In this document: positions 1 to 11,058 of the stretch, one piece after another
Layout: each line of letters begins with the position of its first letter
How positions within the stretch are numbered: the stretch's first letter is position 1
Assembly: GCA_038503075.1 (NCBI GenBank)
Contig: JBCAML010000015.1
Span: 868,001-932,000, forward strand
Direction of reading: 5' to 3'
Source of the DNA: Gyromitra esculenta
Lineage: Eukaryota > Ascomycota > Pezizomycetes > Pezizales > Discinaceae
DNA length: 64,000 bases
Made by a program: the position numbers and the translations under genes
The notes under the pieces: generated by a model
Database searches by the model: none
Told to the model about the DNA's origin: nothing
Seen by the model: only the letters and a program-made list of their open reading frames with translations

Positions 1-690
1 ATACGGCCGTTGCAAATACTGGAAATCAGGTTGAGATGTTAAGAGTATTTTCGTGCAAGGTACTCAATAATCTTAAGGGCTCTACTCGGTAGTATTCTGT
101 CTGATTAGACAGGGAAGAAGAGCAACAGGTGGCGGGGTTATGCACTATCTTTATAGTGCTGCTGACTCGCCATCCTCTTTCTGTTCTACTCTGCTGGGGG
201 CCCGTCAAGACCCTGAGAACATGCCAAGCTATTGCGGGCGGGGCACCTCAGAATTCAGCTAATGATCACTTCCACGCTCTCCGGCACTGCTTGGTTGTTC
301 TGTCCAGTTAGACCTTCTAGATCCGCCTGCTGCCTGCCATGCCTGTGCTGGATGCAGGAATCGGAGCTGATCAGTTTACTGTTGCATGTGAGGTGTCCTG
401 CACTTAATAGTTTCCCTATTGCAGCGCCAATGGCTCTGGGCTGCTGGCACATGCACAGACGGATTGGGAACGCCACTACAGCAGCTTCCTGTGCTTGGTA
501 TCACCGGAGATATATCATTGACGCATCAGCTAATGCTATTCTCGTTGATTCCACTCCATTGGAACAGCAGGGTAGCAGGTATCCTCTAGCATGTGGTAGC
601 TACACCACTCATGCTGATCCTTGCTATCTCTCTGCTTGCCCGGTACTATTATGCTTCACTGCAGGTAATGGTTATTGTAGATCCGTTACA
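1..690 (-). repeat. LTR-A copy 1 (Gypsy-A long terminal repeat), cut by the window edge
   Basis: This is one of eight copies or pieces of a 734-736-bp repeat with TGTAACGG...CCGTTACA ends. It finishes at the CCGTTACA at 683-690. Gypsy-A 3' internal sequence follows it, so this copy was a 3' LTR of a minus-strand element. The small open frames inside it recur in every copy and are not genes. Confidence 0.85.
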
Positions 691-800
691 GTACTTCCCT
701 CTACTGGATCCTCTCTTCGGGATCTGTAATGTATTCTAACTATTACTCTATTGGTACTACTCTATTTCTATGTCCAAACCGCTAGTCTAAACGAAAAGAA
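691..800 (-). mobile_element. Gypsy-A 3' internal remnant with polypurine tract
   Basis: About 100 bp next to the LTR match the sequence at 6446-6550, where the same LTR lies downstream of a minus-strand integrase end. Read on the minus strand, the block ends in a purine-rich run (AGAGGGAAGTAC) directly before the LTR, the expected position of the plus-strand primer (polypurine tract). No coding sequence is left in this copy. Confidence 0.6.
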
Positions 801-1080
801 ACAGATTCCTCTATACGGTTTTGTAAGGAAACTAGTTATTGATACCATATTTGTGGGACTGCTGGGCCAGGGCAGGGTAACTATCCTTGGCGTGTTACCC
901 ATCCTTCGTTTTCTTGTTTGCTCCAACAACACCTAACGAAGTCAACACCTCGCCTATACATTACCACATGTTATGCCCGCCCATCAACTCTCGATCCAAA
1001 GCTTTTCTCCTACGCTTCAAGCTCTTCTCTAGCAGCCCCCGCCCTAACAGCTCTCAACTGCCAGCTTCCCCCCGCCCGAG

Positions 1081-1353
1081 CAGCCTCTGCCCGAGCAGCC
1101 TCTGCCCTAGCAGCCTCTGCTTTAGCAGCCTCTGCCCGAGCAGCCTCTGCCCTAGCAGCCTCTGCTTTAGCAGCCTCTGCCCTAGCAGCCTCTGCCCTAG
1201 CAGCCTCTGCCCTAGCAGCCTCTGCCCTAGCAGCCTCTGCCCTAGCAGCCTCTGCCCTAGCAGCCTCTGCCCTAGCAGCCTCTGCCCTAGCAGCCTCTGC
1301 CCTAGCAGCCTCTGCCCTAGCAGCCTCTGCCCTAGCAGCCTCTGCCCTAGCAG
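1081..1353. repeat. 15-bp minisatellite, about 18 copies
   Basis: The unit CAGCCTCTGCCCTAG repeats head to tail about 18 times with few variants (CCCGAG or CTTTAG in the first units, then nearly perfect). Because 15 is a multiple of 3, all frames stay open and give false repeat proteins on both strands. Its homogeneity points to recent expansion. Confidence 0.9.
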
Positions 1354-1996
1354 CTCTCGACTTCCAGCTTCTCCCCGCTCGAGCAGCCCCTGCCCTAGCA
1401 GCTCTGCTTCTCATGCCTAAGCAGCCCTCGCCTTCTAGCTCTCGACTGCTAGCTCCCCCCCGTCCAAGCTCTCTGCTCGAGCAGCCCACCCCAAAACCTT
1501 AACCCTAACAGTTCTCACCAAAAGACTCTCCGCCTGCCTGCCTACCACTCTCCGCCTGCCTTCCGTTCTCTGCTTTTATTATACTTCAAGGTTCGTTTAA
1601 CATTCTCCTGTCAGTTTCTTCACTCACAACCTCGTTCCTGTCCCTGTGTGGCTTTGGCTTTGGCCTTGGTACTAGTTCCATTCGCCTTCTTTGTGTAGCA
1701 AGCTAGTTGAGAATTGCTATGACCGCGCCAATGGTATATGTACCGTTGGTCAGGGACCTGGCTACTACAACGTCAATTTTTGATGGTGACACGTGGCAAA
1801 ACGGTCCGCCTGGGTGTAAGGCTTCTCGGCCCCACTTCTTGCAGCTCAATAAAGAGGGTAAAATTCCTGTGCATGCGGATAAGGCAAAGAACCCTCTTGC
1901 AGGAGGCAAACATGCAAAAACTTGCTACTCATCAATACCTCATTCAACCGTCAGCATTAAGCTGACAGGAGACCAATAGATTTAAAATGCTTTTTT

Positions 1997-2300
1997 CCAC
2001 TTCTGCTTCCATTTCCGCCTCTGCTTCAGTATCAGCTTCCACCTCCACCACCACTTCCCTCTCCACTTCCACCTCCCTTTCCGCTTCCGCCTCCACTTCC
2101 GCCGCCGTCTTGACCTCGACCTCGACCTCGACCTCCACCTCTGCCTCCACCGCCTCCACCTCTGCCTCCACCGCCTCCACCTCTGCTTCCACTTCCAAAT
2201 CCACTTCCACTTCCACTTCCGCTTCCACTTCCACTTCCACTTCCACTTCTGCTTCTGCTTCCACATCTGCTTCTGCTTCTGCTTCCACTTCTGCTGCCAA
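1997..2300. repeat. TTCCAC/TTCTGC-type hexanucleotide-like simple repeat
   Basis: This is a pyrimidine-rich run built from TCCACT, TCTGCT and TCGACC variants. The plus-strand frame from 1987 reads as Ser/Thr/Ala repeats and the minus strand as Glu/Val repeats, both artefacts of composition. I see no promoter, introns or recognisable domain. Confidence 0.75.
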
Positions 2301-2524
2301 ATCCACTTCAAATGACAAGCTATCCAGAATTCGACACTTGATGGACAGCAAAGCGTTCAAGTACAGCAACTTCCCATATCCAATTCCTAAGGGCAGCACT
2401 GTTGAGACAGAAGTTACTGCCATCTACCTGTCATGGAAAGCAATTCAAAATATTTTTGTTGTTTGCTCTTCAATTTCCTATACACTTTTGAAAGAAAGGT
2501 ATCATGGAGAACAAAAGTTGATGG

Positions 2525-3259
2525 TGTAACGGATCTACAATACTGTTACCTGCAGTGAATCATAATAGTACCGGACAAGCAGAGAGGTAGTAAGGATCAA
2601 CATGAGTGGTGTAGCTACCACATGCTAGAGGATTCCTGCTACCCTGCTGTTCCAATGGAGTGGAACGAACAAGGATAACATTAGCTGACGAGCCAATGAT
2701 ATATCTCCAGTGATACTAAGCACAAGAAGTTCCTGTAGTGGCGTTCCCAATCCATCTGTGCATGAACCAGCGGCCCAGAGCCATTGGTGCGGCAATAGGG
2801 AAACTATTAAGTGCAGGACACCTCACATGCAACAGTAGACTGATCAGCGCCAATTCCTGCATCCAGCATAGGCATGGCATGCAGCTGGCGGATCTAGAAA
2901 GTTTAACTGGACAGAACAACTGAGGAATACCGGAGAGCACCGAAGTGATCATTAGCTGAATCCTGAGGTGCCCCGCCCGCAATAGCTTGGCATGTTCTCA
3001 GGGTCTTGACGGGCCCCCAGCAGAGTAGAACAGAAAGAGGAGGGCGAGTCAGCAGCACTATAAAGATAGTGCATGACCCCGCCACCTGTTGCTCTTCTTC
3101 CCAGTCTCATCAGGAGAATACTACCGAGTAGAGCCCTTAAGATTATTGAGTACTTTGCACGAAAATACTCTTAACATCTCAACCTGATTTCCAGTATTTG
3201 CAATGGCCGTATTCCTATACCTATTCCCACTACAGAGCAGTAGGGCTACCCCCGTTACA
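2525..3259 (+). repeat. LTR-A copy 2, 5' LTR of Gypsy-A
   Basis: Complete 735-bp LTR with TGTAACGG/CCGTTACA ends. It is followed after 2 nt by a self-complementary primer site, a leader of about 240 nt and a gag frame, so it is a 5' LTR in plus orientation. An internal TATAAAG lies about 78 bp upstream of the CCTTAAGATTAT segment that matches the primer site. Confidence 0.85.
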
Positions 3260-3261
3260 GT

Positions 3262-3273
3262 ATAATCTTAAGG
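3262..3273 (+). promoter_or_regulatory. Candidate self-primer binding site of Gypsy-A
   Basis: ATAATCTTAAGG starts 2 nt after the 5' LTR and is the exact reverse complement of CCTTAAGATTAT at 3135-3146 within the LTR. No TGG start typical of a tRNA-primed site is present. Tf1-type elements prime reverse transcription by folding back the mRNA 5' end in this way; applying that here is inference. Confidence 0.55.
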
Positions 3274-3504
3274 CTTCAATCACCTTGAGATCCCTTCCGA
3301 TAAGCGCTGCCTCTTGTCCCATGCTTAGGTCCTGGATTTGGGAACTTCTATCACTTACCTGCTGTATTACCACCAGGAAATCGCACTGGTCATCTCTCTC
3401 AGCAGAGATTATTCTAGACTGGTTAGACGAAACCTACCTTCTACAGAACTGCAGACCAGCACCATCGGTTCCAGAGTGCGCCTATACCCCCTACATACCC
3501 TACA

Positions 3505-4770
3505 ATGCCTCCAAAAGCCAGTACATCAGCTACACCCGCTATTGGAGCACCCCCTGAGGTCCTCGCTATTACTTGGGAACCTAAGGAGCTTGCAGTTGGG
3601 CAAGATGATCTCTTGCAGCTAATCAAAAACCCACGCTCTACCATTCAGAAGTACATCCCCGAAATCAAGCCACCATGGACAGACATTACCACAGTTACCG
3701 TTTGAGAATTCTTCAATACAGTCCAAGATGCGCTGAAGGAATATGTTGACATCAACGTTCAAAAATCATCCTCCATAATCAGCATTCTTGTAGAACGGCA
3801 GAAAGTGGAACAGTTTGTCTTGGGAGAAGTGATGAAATACCTGAACGAGGAAATACTAGGCTGCCAGAGGATCATTCAACAACTGTTAACAGAGAAAACT
3901 CAAGTTCTTGACTCTCCAATGGACCTAGATATCCCCAAAGCAGTCTCTTTCCCCCCTAACTTCTTGCTCCAGATTCAGGAAGCAATTGATAACGGCCAGC
4001 TACACATTCAACCACCCCCGCCGCCATCAAAGAAGAAGAAAGGAAAGCGCCGAGAGAGAGCTAACACTTTCTCCCCAGAAGAATTTCCTATAACTATTCA
4101 AGCTACACCTCCCCCCCAAGAACCAATGACGCCAGCAAATCCAAGAGATACTGCCGCCGCTCCACCTAGGAATTCAACTCCACTTCCCTCATCGCTGCCG
4201 CCTCCGAGATTTGGCGAAGATATAACAGCATTTGGGCAAGGTCCACCTCCGCCAAGACCCCCGCCACCAGGTCCTCCGTGGGCTAATCCCCCACCAGGAA
4301 ACAGTGGCGAGGCCAGTGGAAGTGGAGGGATAAGGAAGGAGGAAGAAACCGGAGGAGATGGAGGAGGAGATGGAGGAATAGGTGGCGGTAGTGGAGGAGG
4401 AGGAGGATTAGCTGATGGAGGAGGAGGAGACCCGGAAGATAATAGTAGCAGTAGAAGCTCAGTAGGAGGAGAAGGAGATAAAAGGAAGTGGAGGAAATAT
4501 TTTCGCAGGAAAGGACGGGAGCAGGAAGACAGAATGTTTAGACTTATTGAAGCAATGATGTCCGGCGGAACCACATCACCCTCCACCAACACAGGCAGAG
4601 AACCGAAAGCACCTTAGCCCAGCAAGTTTAAGGGTGAAGCCAGCGATGTGGACCGATTCCTCCGCCAATGCGAAAATGTCTTCATCATTGAGGCATCCAG
4701 TTTCCAGCAAGAATCAATTAAGATCCTCTACACTGGTAACCACCTAGAGGGTCAAGCAGCAGTCAACTGG
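3505..4770 (+). pseudogene. gag: Gypsy-A gag, broken
   Basis: Capsid-type polyprotein of an LTR retrotransposon. The frame starts with MPPKAST at 3505, has a proline- and glycine-rich middle, and near 4620-4770 carries a retrotransposon-gag module (FKGEASDVDRFLRQCE...). Two in-frame stops interrupt it, TGA at 3703-3705 and TAG at 4615-4617; the frame is otherwise continuous. The gene ends abruptly where the poly-T end of a LINE begins at 4771, so zinc knuckle, protease and polymerase are missing. It lies about 245 nt downstream of the 5' LTR. Both stops can arise by single C-to-T changes, but the ancestral codons are a guess. Confidence 0.75.
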
Positions 4771-5712
4771 TTTTTTTTTTTTTTTTGTTTAAATCATTTG
4801 ATTATTGCTTCTAGGTACAAAACCGCTTATGCAACACGAAGGTTATGAAGTCAAAAAACCTATCCCCATCAAATAGACACCCTTATCTGCCTGGGTAACA
4901 AAAGAAAACACAAAAGAAAAACGAACCAATTACTTCCAAAAGAACAAGACGATGTTCCTGCGATAGAACGACTTAAAGGTGCAGGGAAAGTTGACAGCGA
5001 ATGCCTATGAGAGTAAAGAGACTTGCGAACAACGACCAAAGAAACAATGAGAAACCATAGAGGAAAGTCTATAGTAAAGCCACAATGGAAGCAAAGAGTA
5101 GCCAGGAGAAATTTCCAATCAAAGTTAGAGTGGGTTGAGGAAGTATAGGTAATGTGACCTAAAGGTCCATCTGATCATCTGCTGGAGGGGGCGGTGAGGC
5201 CTTAGGAGGGTGTGATGGGCAGCTGTTCAGGTGTGACTCATGGGGTCTGTCGCAGTTAACACACTTGACAAGAGTGTGAGAGCAAGGGCAGCCCTTGATT
5301 GAGCAAGTGAGGGTGGGGCAGGTGTGAGCTGCAGTGGGATGAAGTCCAACACACCAGCGACAGCATGGTTGGTTAGGACATTTGTTTGTGTGGTGTCCAA
5401 ATTTATGACATTGGGAACACTGGGTAGAGGGACCAAAACGGAGTTTGCGTTCAGCTCGAACAGTGGTGGAGAAGGCAGAAAGGCAAGTTCGATTAGTGAT
5501 CTCATTAGCTTTGGGGCCAGAGAGTGTGATAACAATGGAGGAGACTGTTTTCCCTCTTCTTTTTTCAGGTAGTGTAAGCCATCTTGGAGGTGTATCCATA
5601 GTGAGGCCCGGGTTGAAGTTGCAGAGTTCTTGCTGAATGGCAGAGGGCTCCATGGAAGTAGGGATGCCATGTACAACAAGTTGATGCAATGGTTCGTCAA
5701 GGCGTAGGGAGC
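4771..5712 (-). mobile_element. LINE fragment: 3' end with poly-A tail and ORF1 C-terminal part
   Basis: A 17-T run at 4771 is the poly-A tail of a minus-strand non-LTR retrotransposon inserted in the Gypsy-A gag. About 390 bp of 3' untranslated sequence separate the tail from ORF1. The first 90 bp of this 3' end recur at 27689. The preceding 15 bp (4756-4770) occur again at 27674-27688. The upstream side is cut by the LTR-A at 5713. No reverse transcriptase is present. Confidence 0.7.
5159..5712 (-). pseudogene. LINE ORF1 protein, N-terminally truncated
   Basis: RNA-binding gag-like ORF1 of a fungal LINE. The visible 180 residues hold three zinc knuckles in series: CSQCHKFGHHTNKC, CRWCVGLHPTAAHTC and CVNCDRPHESHLNSC. 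It ends with ADDQMDL and a stop. The same C-terminus occurs in the palindrome arms at 10097 and 24849. The N-terminal half is lost at the LTR-A junction. ORF2 (endonuclease plus reverse transcriptase), normally next, is absent; only untranslated sequence and the poly-A tail follow. Confidence 0.75.
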
Positions 5713-6445
5713 TGTAAACGGGGTAGTCCTACTACTCTGTAGTGGGAATAGGTATAGGAATACGGCCGTTGAAAATACTAAATCAGGTTGAGATGTTAAG
5801 AGTATTTTCGTGCAAAGTACTCAATAATCTTAAGGGCTCTACTCGTTAGTATTCTGTCTGATGAGACTGGGAAGAAGAGCAACAGGTGGTGGGCCATGGA
5901 CTATCTTTATAGTTCTGCTGACTCGCCATCCTCTTTCTGTTCTACTCTGCTGGGGGCCCGTCAAGACCCTGAGAACATGCCAAGATATTGCAGGCGGGGC
6001 ACCTCAGGATTCAGCTAATGATCACTTCGGCGCTATCCGGCACTCCTCAGTTGTTCTGTCCAGTTAGACCTTCTAGATCCGCCAGCTGCCTGCCATGCCT
6101 GTGCTGGATGCAGGAATCGGTGCTGATCAGTCTACTGTTGCATGTGAGGTGTCCTGCACTTAATAGTTTCCCTATTGCAGCGCCAATGGCTCTGGGCTGC
6201 TAGCACATGCACAGACGGATTGGGAACGCCACTACAGCAGCTTCCTGTGCTTGGTATCACCGGAGATATATCATTGACGCATCAGCTAATGCTATTCTCG
6301 TTGATTCCACTCCATTGGAACAGCAGGGTAGCAGTTATCCTCTAGCATGTGGTAGCTACACCACTCATGTTGATCCTTACTACCTCTCTGCTTGCCCGGT
6401 ACTATTATGCCTCACTGTAGGTAACGGTATTGTAGATCCGTTACA
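5713..6445 (-). repeat. LTR-A copy 3, 3' LTR of a minus-strand Gypsy-A
   Basis: 733 bp, beginning TGTAAACGG (one base changed) and ending CCGTTACA. On its right lies the 3' internal end and then the integrase C-terminus of Gypsy-A on the minus strand, which ties this LTR family to a chromodomain Gypsy element. Confidence 0.85.
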
Positions 6446-6634
6446 GTACTTCCCTCTACTAGATTCTGTCTTCGGGATCTGTAATGTATTCTAACTATTA
6501 CTCTATTGGTACTACTCTATATCTATATGTCTAAACCTCTAGTCTAAACGAAAAAAGGAAATGATAGTTCTAAATGGTTTTGTATGGAAATGATTGTGAC
6601 ACTTTTATCATACAGGAACGGTAGGAAATAGGCC

Positions 6635-7285
6635 TTATGCCATGCCAACTCTCTTGTCCTGGGGCTTCTTGGGGTATCTCTTATGGAAGTCCCGGAGTGC
6701 TTCAATAGCAGTATGCCGGAGATTTTCCCATGGCTCCCAAGTAGCATCCTCATTGTCATATCTGTCCCACAATACCAGGTATTCAACCTTCTTCTTATGG
6801 CGATTCACCCTGCTGTCTGCCACTTCCCTCACAACATAATTCTCTTCCCCTTCAATGATCTCTATCTCCGGCGGAGGTGCTCTTCTGCTTGGATCTGCTG
6901 GCGCTCTATATGGTTCAAGGAGACTGACATGGAATACCGGATGTATCTTCATCAGCGGCGGTAGAACAAGCTCATATGCTCGTTTGCCAATAGCTCTCTT
7001 GGCCTTAAAGGGTCCAAACTTCTTATGGTCCAGCTTCTTCATGGGTCGCTTTGTTTGCACATTGTGCCTATCAAGCATCACTTCATCGCCAGGCTTGAAT
7101 TCTGGTCCTTTTTGGCGATTGACATCATACCAGCAGGCCATCCTGATTCTCGCCTTCCCCAGGTTCACCTGCATGGCGTGCCAAATGGCTTCCCATTGAG
7201 ATACCTTAATCTGACTCGCTGGGTTGTCCCATTCTGCACTTGGCTTTGAATTTGGCCAATTGGTCCTCGGTTCATACCCATAGTT
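6635..7285 (-). pseudogene. pol: Gypsy-A integrase C-terminus with chromodomain
   Basis: C-terminal part of a Ty3/Gypsy polyprotein. Reading from about 7285 it begins NYGYEPRTNWP (end of the integrase core), continues through a GPY/F-like stretch (DHKKFGPFKAKRAIG, HPVFHVSLLEPY) and ends with a chromodomain (YVVREVADSR..., YLVLWDRYDNEDATWEP). Chromodomains steer integration to histone-marked chromatin. The frame is open to a stop at 6635 but everything upstream is missing where the palindrome begins. About 190 bp separate the stop from the 3' LTR. Confidence 0.8.
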
Positions 7286-7457
7286 TGCACATATTCTCCG
7301 TCCCCGCTACAACCTCTTCGATTGAAAGTTCACCACTACCTTTTGCGTTGCAACAGCATTACACACAGCCAAAAGTCTTTAGCACTTCAACTTCATTCTA
7401 TTACCCCTCTTTTACAAACGATTTGGATCATCGTTTACACAACAACCCACGGTCGCA

Positions 7458-8528
7458 ATGCCTCCCAAAAGTAAAGGCAACATGTTTACACCCATATTCC
7501 CCCATCATCAAGTTGAGGGAACCCCAAACCCATTCGTTGCCTCCTCCTCTTCATCTGCGGCGGATCCAAGAACACCCTCACCATCGAAAAGACAGAGAGC
7601 TGACACCTCTCCCCCATCCCCTCCTGTTTTCGGAAAGCCAACCCACTGGGCTGGCCTCTGGAATAAACCAGGGGAGGCCTTTACAACTCACATAGGTAGT
7701 GAGCCAGCTTTTGGGTTTGATGTTTGCAATGCTCTAGCCAGAGCCGACAAGATCAACCTCCTCCACTTCCAAAAACTCCTTGACATGATAAAGCATCTAC
7801 AAGGCGAAATCACCACCCTCAAGGAAGCAGCAAGCAAACCAGCTCCTGCACCTCTCCCAGACATGTTTCCAGAGTCCCCGACTTTGAGCAAACTAGAGTG
7901 TGACCACCTGCTGCTCACAGTAGGGAAGGCAGTGCCTTCAGAACCACCAGCACCTAGTGCCCCTCTTCCGCCTGCTCCTGCTGCTGCTATCCCAGCACCT
8001 CCTCCTGCCCCAAAGCCCCTGCAATGGGCCCAGGTGGAGGCCAGCAAACCCAAGAGAAAGCCCCAACCAGCAAAGACCAAGCAGACTACCTCTGCACCTG
8101 CCCCTAAAACTCATGTCTCTCCTCTCACCATCACTCCCACCATGTGGGCACGCCATTTGATTGTCAAACGCGATGGCACTCCCCTTACCCAAGGGACACC
8201 CACGGAAATCAGAGACAAGCTGAACGATGCCATTGGTTCCATCACCATCCAGTCTGTGGCAATAGACACACATTCTCAGAATGTGTCGTTGACGGTCATG
8301 AACAACATGTTTGCCAACACCCATTATAGGAAAGTTGGCCAATTCCTCCACCTCATCCCAGGAGCCCGCTCCCTACACCTTGACGAACCATTGCATCAAC
8401 TTGTTGTACATGGTATTCCTACTTCCATGGAGCCCTCTGCTATTCAGCAAGAACTCTACAACTTTAACCCTGGCCTCACCATGGATACACCCCCTATCCT
8501 CCATCCCCGCTACAACCTCTTCAATTGA
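7458..8528 (+). pseudogene. LINE ORF1 copy (left arm, outer), C-terminally truncated
   Basis: Open frame of 356 codons starting MPPKSKG. The N-terminal 300 residues are rich in Pro, Ala and Ser with a short possible coiled stretch (HFQKLLDMIKHLQGEITTLKEA). The end matches the upstream part of the zinc-knuckle ORF1 (HQLVVHGIPTSMEP). It stops where a second copy of the same 5' region begins (about 8500), so the knuckles are missing. The minus-strand mirror is at 26418-27488. No reverse transcriptase follows. Confidence 0.7.
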
Positions 8529-8659
8529 AAGTTCACAATCACCTTTTGCATTGCAACGGCGTTACACACAGCCAAAAGTCTTTAGCACTCCGGCTTCATT
8601 TCATTACCCCGCTCACAAAGCAAGTTGGATCCTTGTTTTAACAACACCACTCCGATCGC

Positions 8660-10097
8660 ATGTCTTCAGAAGACACAGCAAGAATCTTCACACCTCTCTT
8701 CCCCTCTCTCCAAAGAGGCGAAGCCTCTACCACTCCTGCTTCCTCCGCAACTGCCATGGCGGAACCAAGAACCCCCTCACCATTGAAATGACAGAGTGCT
8801 GACACCTCTCCTCCATCACTACCTGTCTTTTCCCACGCTACAAACTAGATTTATTTAATCCTAAACAAGGACAACGGGATCACAGGAGCACCCATTACCC
8901 TCAAGACAGTGAGCCAGTGCCTGACAAAGGCTGACGAACTGAACCTCATCCACTTCACCTCCCTCCTTAACATTATCCAGCATCTACAAAGTGAGGTCTC
9001 CCTACTCAAAGAGGATGCTAAGAGTCCAGCACCTCTCCCCGGCATGTTTCCAGAGTCACCAACTCTGAGCAAACAAGAGTGCATGCACCTTCTCACAGTA
9101 GGGAAAGCAGCGCCCGCAGCACCACCTGCATCATTCGGTGCTCCTCCTCCTCCTGCACCTGCTGCTGCAATTCCCGCTCCTCCTGCCCCAAAGCCTTTGC
9201 AATGGGCCCAGGTGGCTGCCAGCAAACCCAAGAGAAAACCCCAACCAGCAAAGGCTAAACAGGCTGCAAACGCACCTGCCCCTAATATCACTTCTTCTTC
9301 TCCCTCATCATCTCTCACCATGCACACTCGCCGTTTGATTGTCAAACACAACGGCACTCCCCTTTCTCAAGGGTCACCCACGGAACTCAGAGATAAACTT
9401 AACTCTGCCATTGGTTCCATCACCACTCAGTCTGTGGCAATAGACACATTCTCAGAATGTGTAGTTGACGGTCATGAACAACATGTTTGCCAACACCCAC
9501 TACAGGAAAGTTGGTCAATTGCTCCACCTCATTCCAGGAGCTCACTCCCTACACCTCGACGAACCCTTGCACCAACTTATTCTACATGGTATCCCAACCT
9601 CACCGGAGCCCTTTGCTATTCAACAAGAGCTCTGCGACTTTAACCCTGGCCTCACTATGGACTATCCCCCAAGATGGCTCACTCTACCTGAAAAGCGAAG
9701 AGTAAAGACAGTTTCCTCAATTGTTATCACACTCTCTGGCCCCAAAGCTAATGAGATTGCCAATCGCACTCGCCTTTCCGCGTTCTCTACCACAGTCCGA
9801 GTTGAACACAAGCTCCGCCTTGGACCCTCCACCCAGTGTTCCCAATGTCACAAATTTGGACACCATATCAACAAATGCCCCAACCAACCTTGCTGTCACT
9901 GGTGTGTTGGACTCCATCCTACTGCAGCTCACACCTGCCCCATTCTCTCTTGCTTTATTAAAGGCCGCCTCTGCTCTCAAACTCTTGTTAAGTGTGTTAA
10001 CTGCAGAGGACCCCATGAGTCACACCTCAACAGCTGCCCATCATGCCCTTCAAAGGCTACATTGCCCCCTCCAGCAGATGACCAGATGGACCTTTAG
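8660..10097 (+). pseudogene. LINE ORF1 copy (left arm, inner), frameshifted
   Basis: Diverged second copy of ORF1. From ATG 8660 the frame meets stops at about 8790 and 8845. It reopens near 8909 and shifts frame around 9450, running to ADDQMDL and a stop at 10097. The C-terminal part keeps three intact zinc knuckles. Its upstream sequence (about 8500-8600) repeats the 5' untranslated region at 7303-7420, so the two copies sit as a partial tandem. Mirror copy at 24849-26286. Confidence 0.7.
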
Positions 10098-11058
10098 GCT
10101 ACTTCACATATACTTGTTCAATCCCAACTAACTTTGATTGGATACTTCTCCTGGCTGCTCTTTACTTCCATTGCGGCTTTACTGTGGACTTTCTTCTATG
10201 GCTTCTCATTGTTTTTTTTTGGCTGTTGTTAGTTTGTCTCTTTACTCTCATAGGCATACGTTCTGGACGGGCAGTAGGGATGCCCAAGCAATAACCTCGA
10301 GATCTCATATCGTATTCCCTTTATGGTAGGAGGGCGCATCGACGCGAACTTCCATCAGGTAGCTCTTTCCTAGGGACTTTATCACCAATTGCTCTGCGAG
10401 CGACACCTGCGAGCGACGTCTAAAGTGTGCTCAGTAGCAGGGAGGAGGCGAGAGCCCCTGAATGGCACGCCCAAGAATAGACCCCGTATATAGAGTAGAG
10501 AATAGTATATAGAATAGTAGAAGAATAGTGATGAATGATGTACAAAAAGCCGCGACCCTGCCAAAAGATATACACGATCCCCCCCACTACCACCTCCATA
10601 CCCTAACCCACGTCACGTGATAAATCACGTGACCTCGCTCCCCTACCACGCCTGCAACCTCATGCCCCACCACAACCCTCCCCTCCTAGAATTGGCCGTC
10701 CCATGGCCAACGCCTTACCAGGAAAACCCCCCCCTTACCGCGAAGACCCGAAGTGAACAAATACCCCAAGGAAACAGATACCCAACGAAAACAGTTACCT
10801 GCCCCTACCACAACGACCCCCAAAAAAAGAAGAGACGAATACCAGCTAACCCTAGGAGACATAGAAACCCCCCCCTCTTCAAGCCAAGAAACAACAACAT
10901 AAACAAAGGAAACCCCTCATCATAAACCGCCTATGCCACTGTCCTCCATCGCTTTCCTCCACCTTCCACCCTTTCCTCCCCTCCTGGAAGACTCCACTTA
11001 GTGGGGCAGCTGCCCGACATAGAGTCCCTCTCCTTTTCTCCCTCCTCTTTCCCACCAC
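10098..11058. other. LINE 3' region and downstream flank of the TET/JBP gene
   Basis: Up to about 10255 this is LINE 3' untranslated sequence shared with the LINE fragment at 4990-5158. From there to 11058 no gene is seen; the sequence is C-rich and carries one striking inverted repeat at 10612-10633. The mirror interval is at 23887-24848. Confidence 0.5.
10612..10633. promoter_or_regulatory. Perfect inverted repeat with two CACGTG boxes (left arm)
   Basis: GTCACGTGAT-AA-ATCACGTGAC is a 10-bp perfect inverted repeat with a 2-bp centre. Each half holds TCACGTGA, the E-box recognised by basic helix-loop-helix factors. It lies about 430 bp past the TET/JBP stop codon. Whether it controls anything is unknown. 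Confidence 0.45.

Larger units (their letters stand above)
801..2524. other. Non-genic interval with tandem repeats
   Basis: No credible gene is seen. Open frames here are by-products of the 15-bp tandem array and of a long Ser/Thr-coding simple repeat. The final 200 bp before the LTR at 2525 are ordinary unique-looking sequence with no recognisable product. Confidence 0.5.

Noticed and set aside
232..729. Open frame of 165 codons in LTR-A
   Set aside because: The same frame recurs, with different breaks, in every LTR-A copy on either strand and has no domain; it is chance coding in a repeat.
918..1502. Ala/Ser-repeat open frames over the minisatellite
   Set aside because: A 15-bp tandem unit keeps all frames open; the repeat explains them.
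1987..2529. Ser/Thr-rich 180-codon frame, possible wall protein
   Set aside because: No signal peptide or anchor; the composition follows from the simple repeat, and the other strand is equally open.
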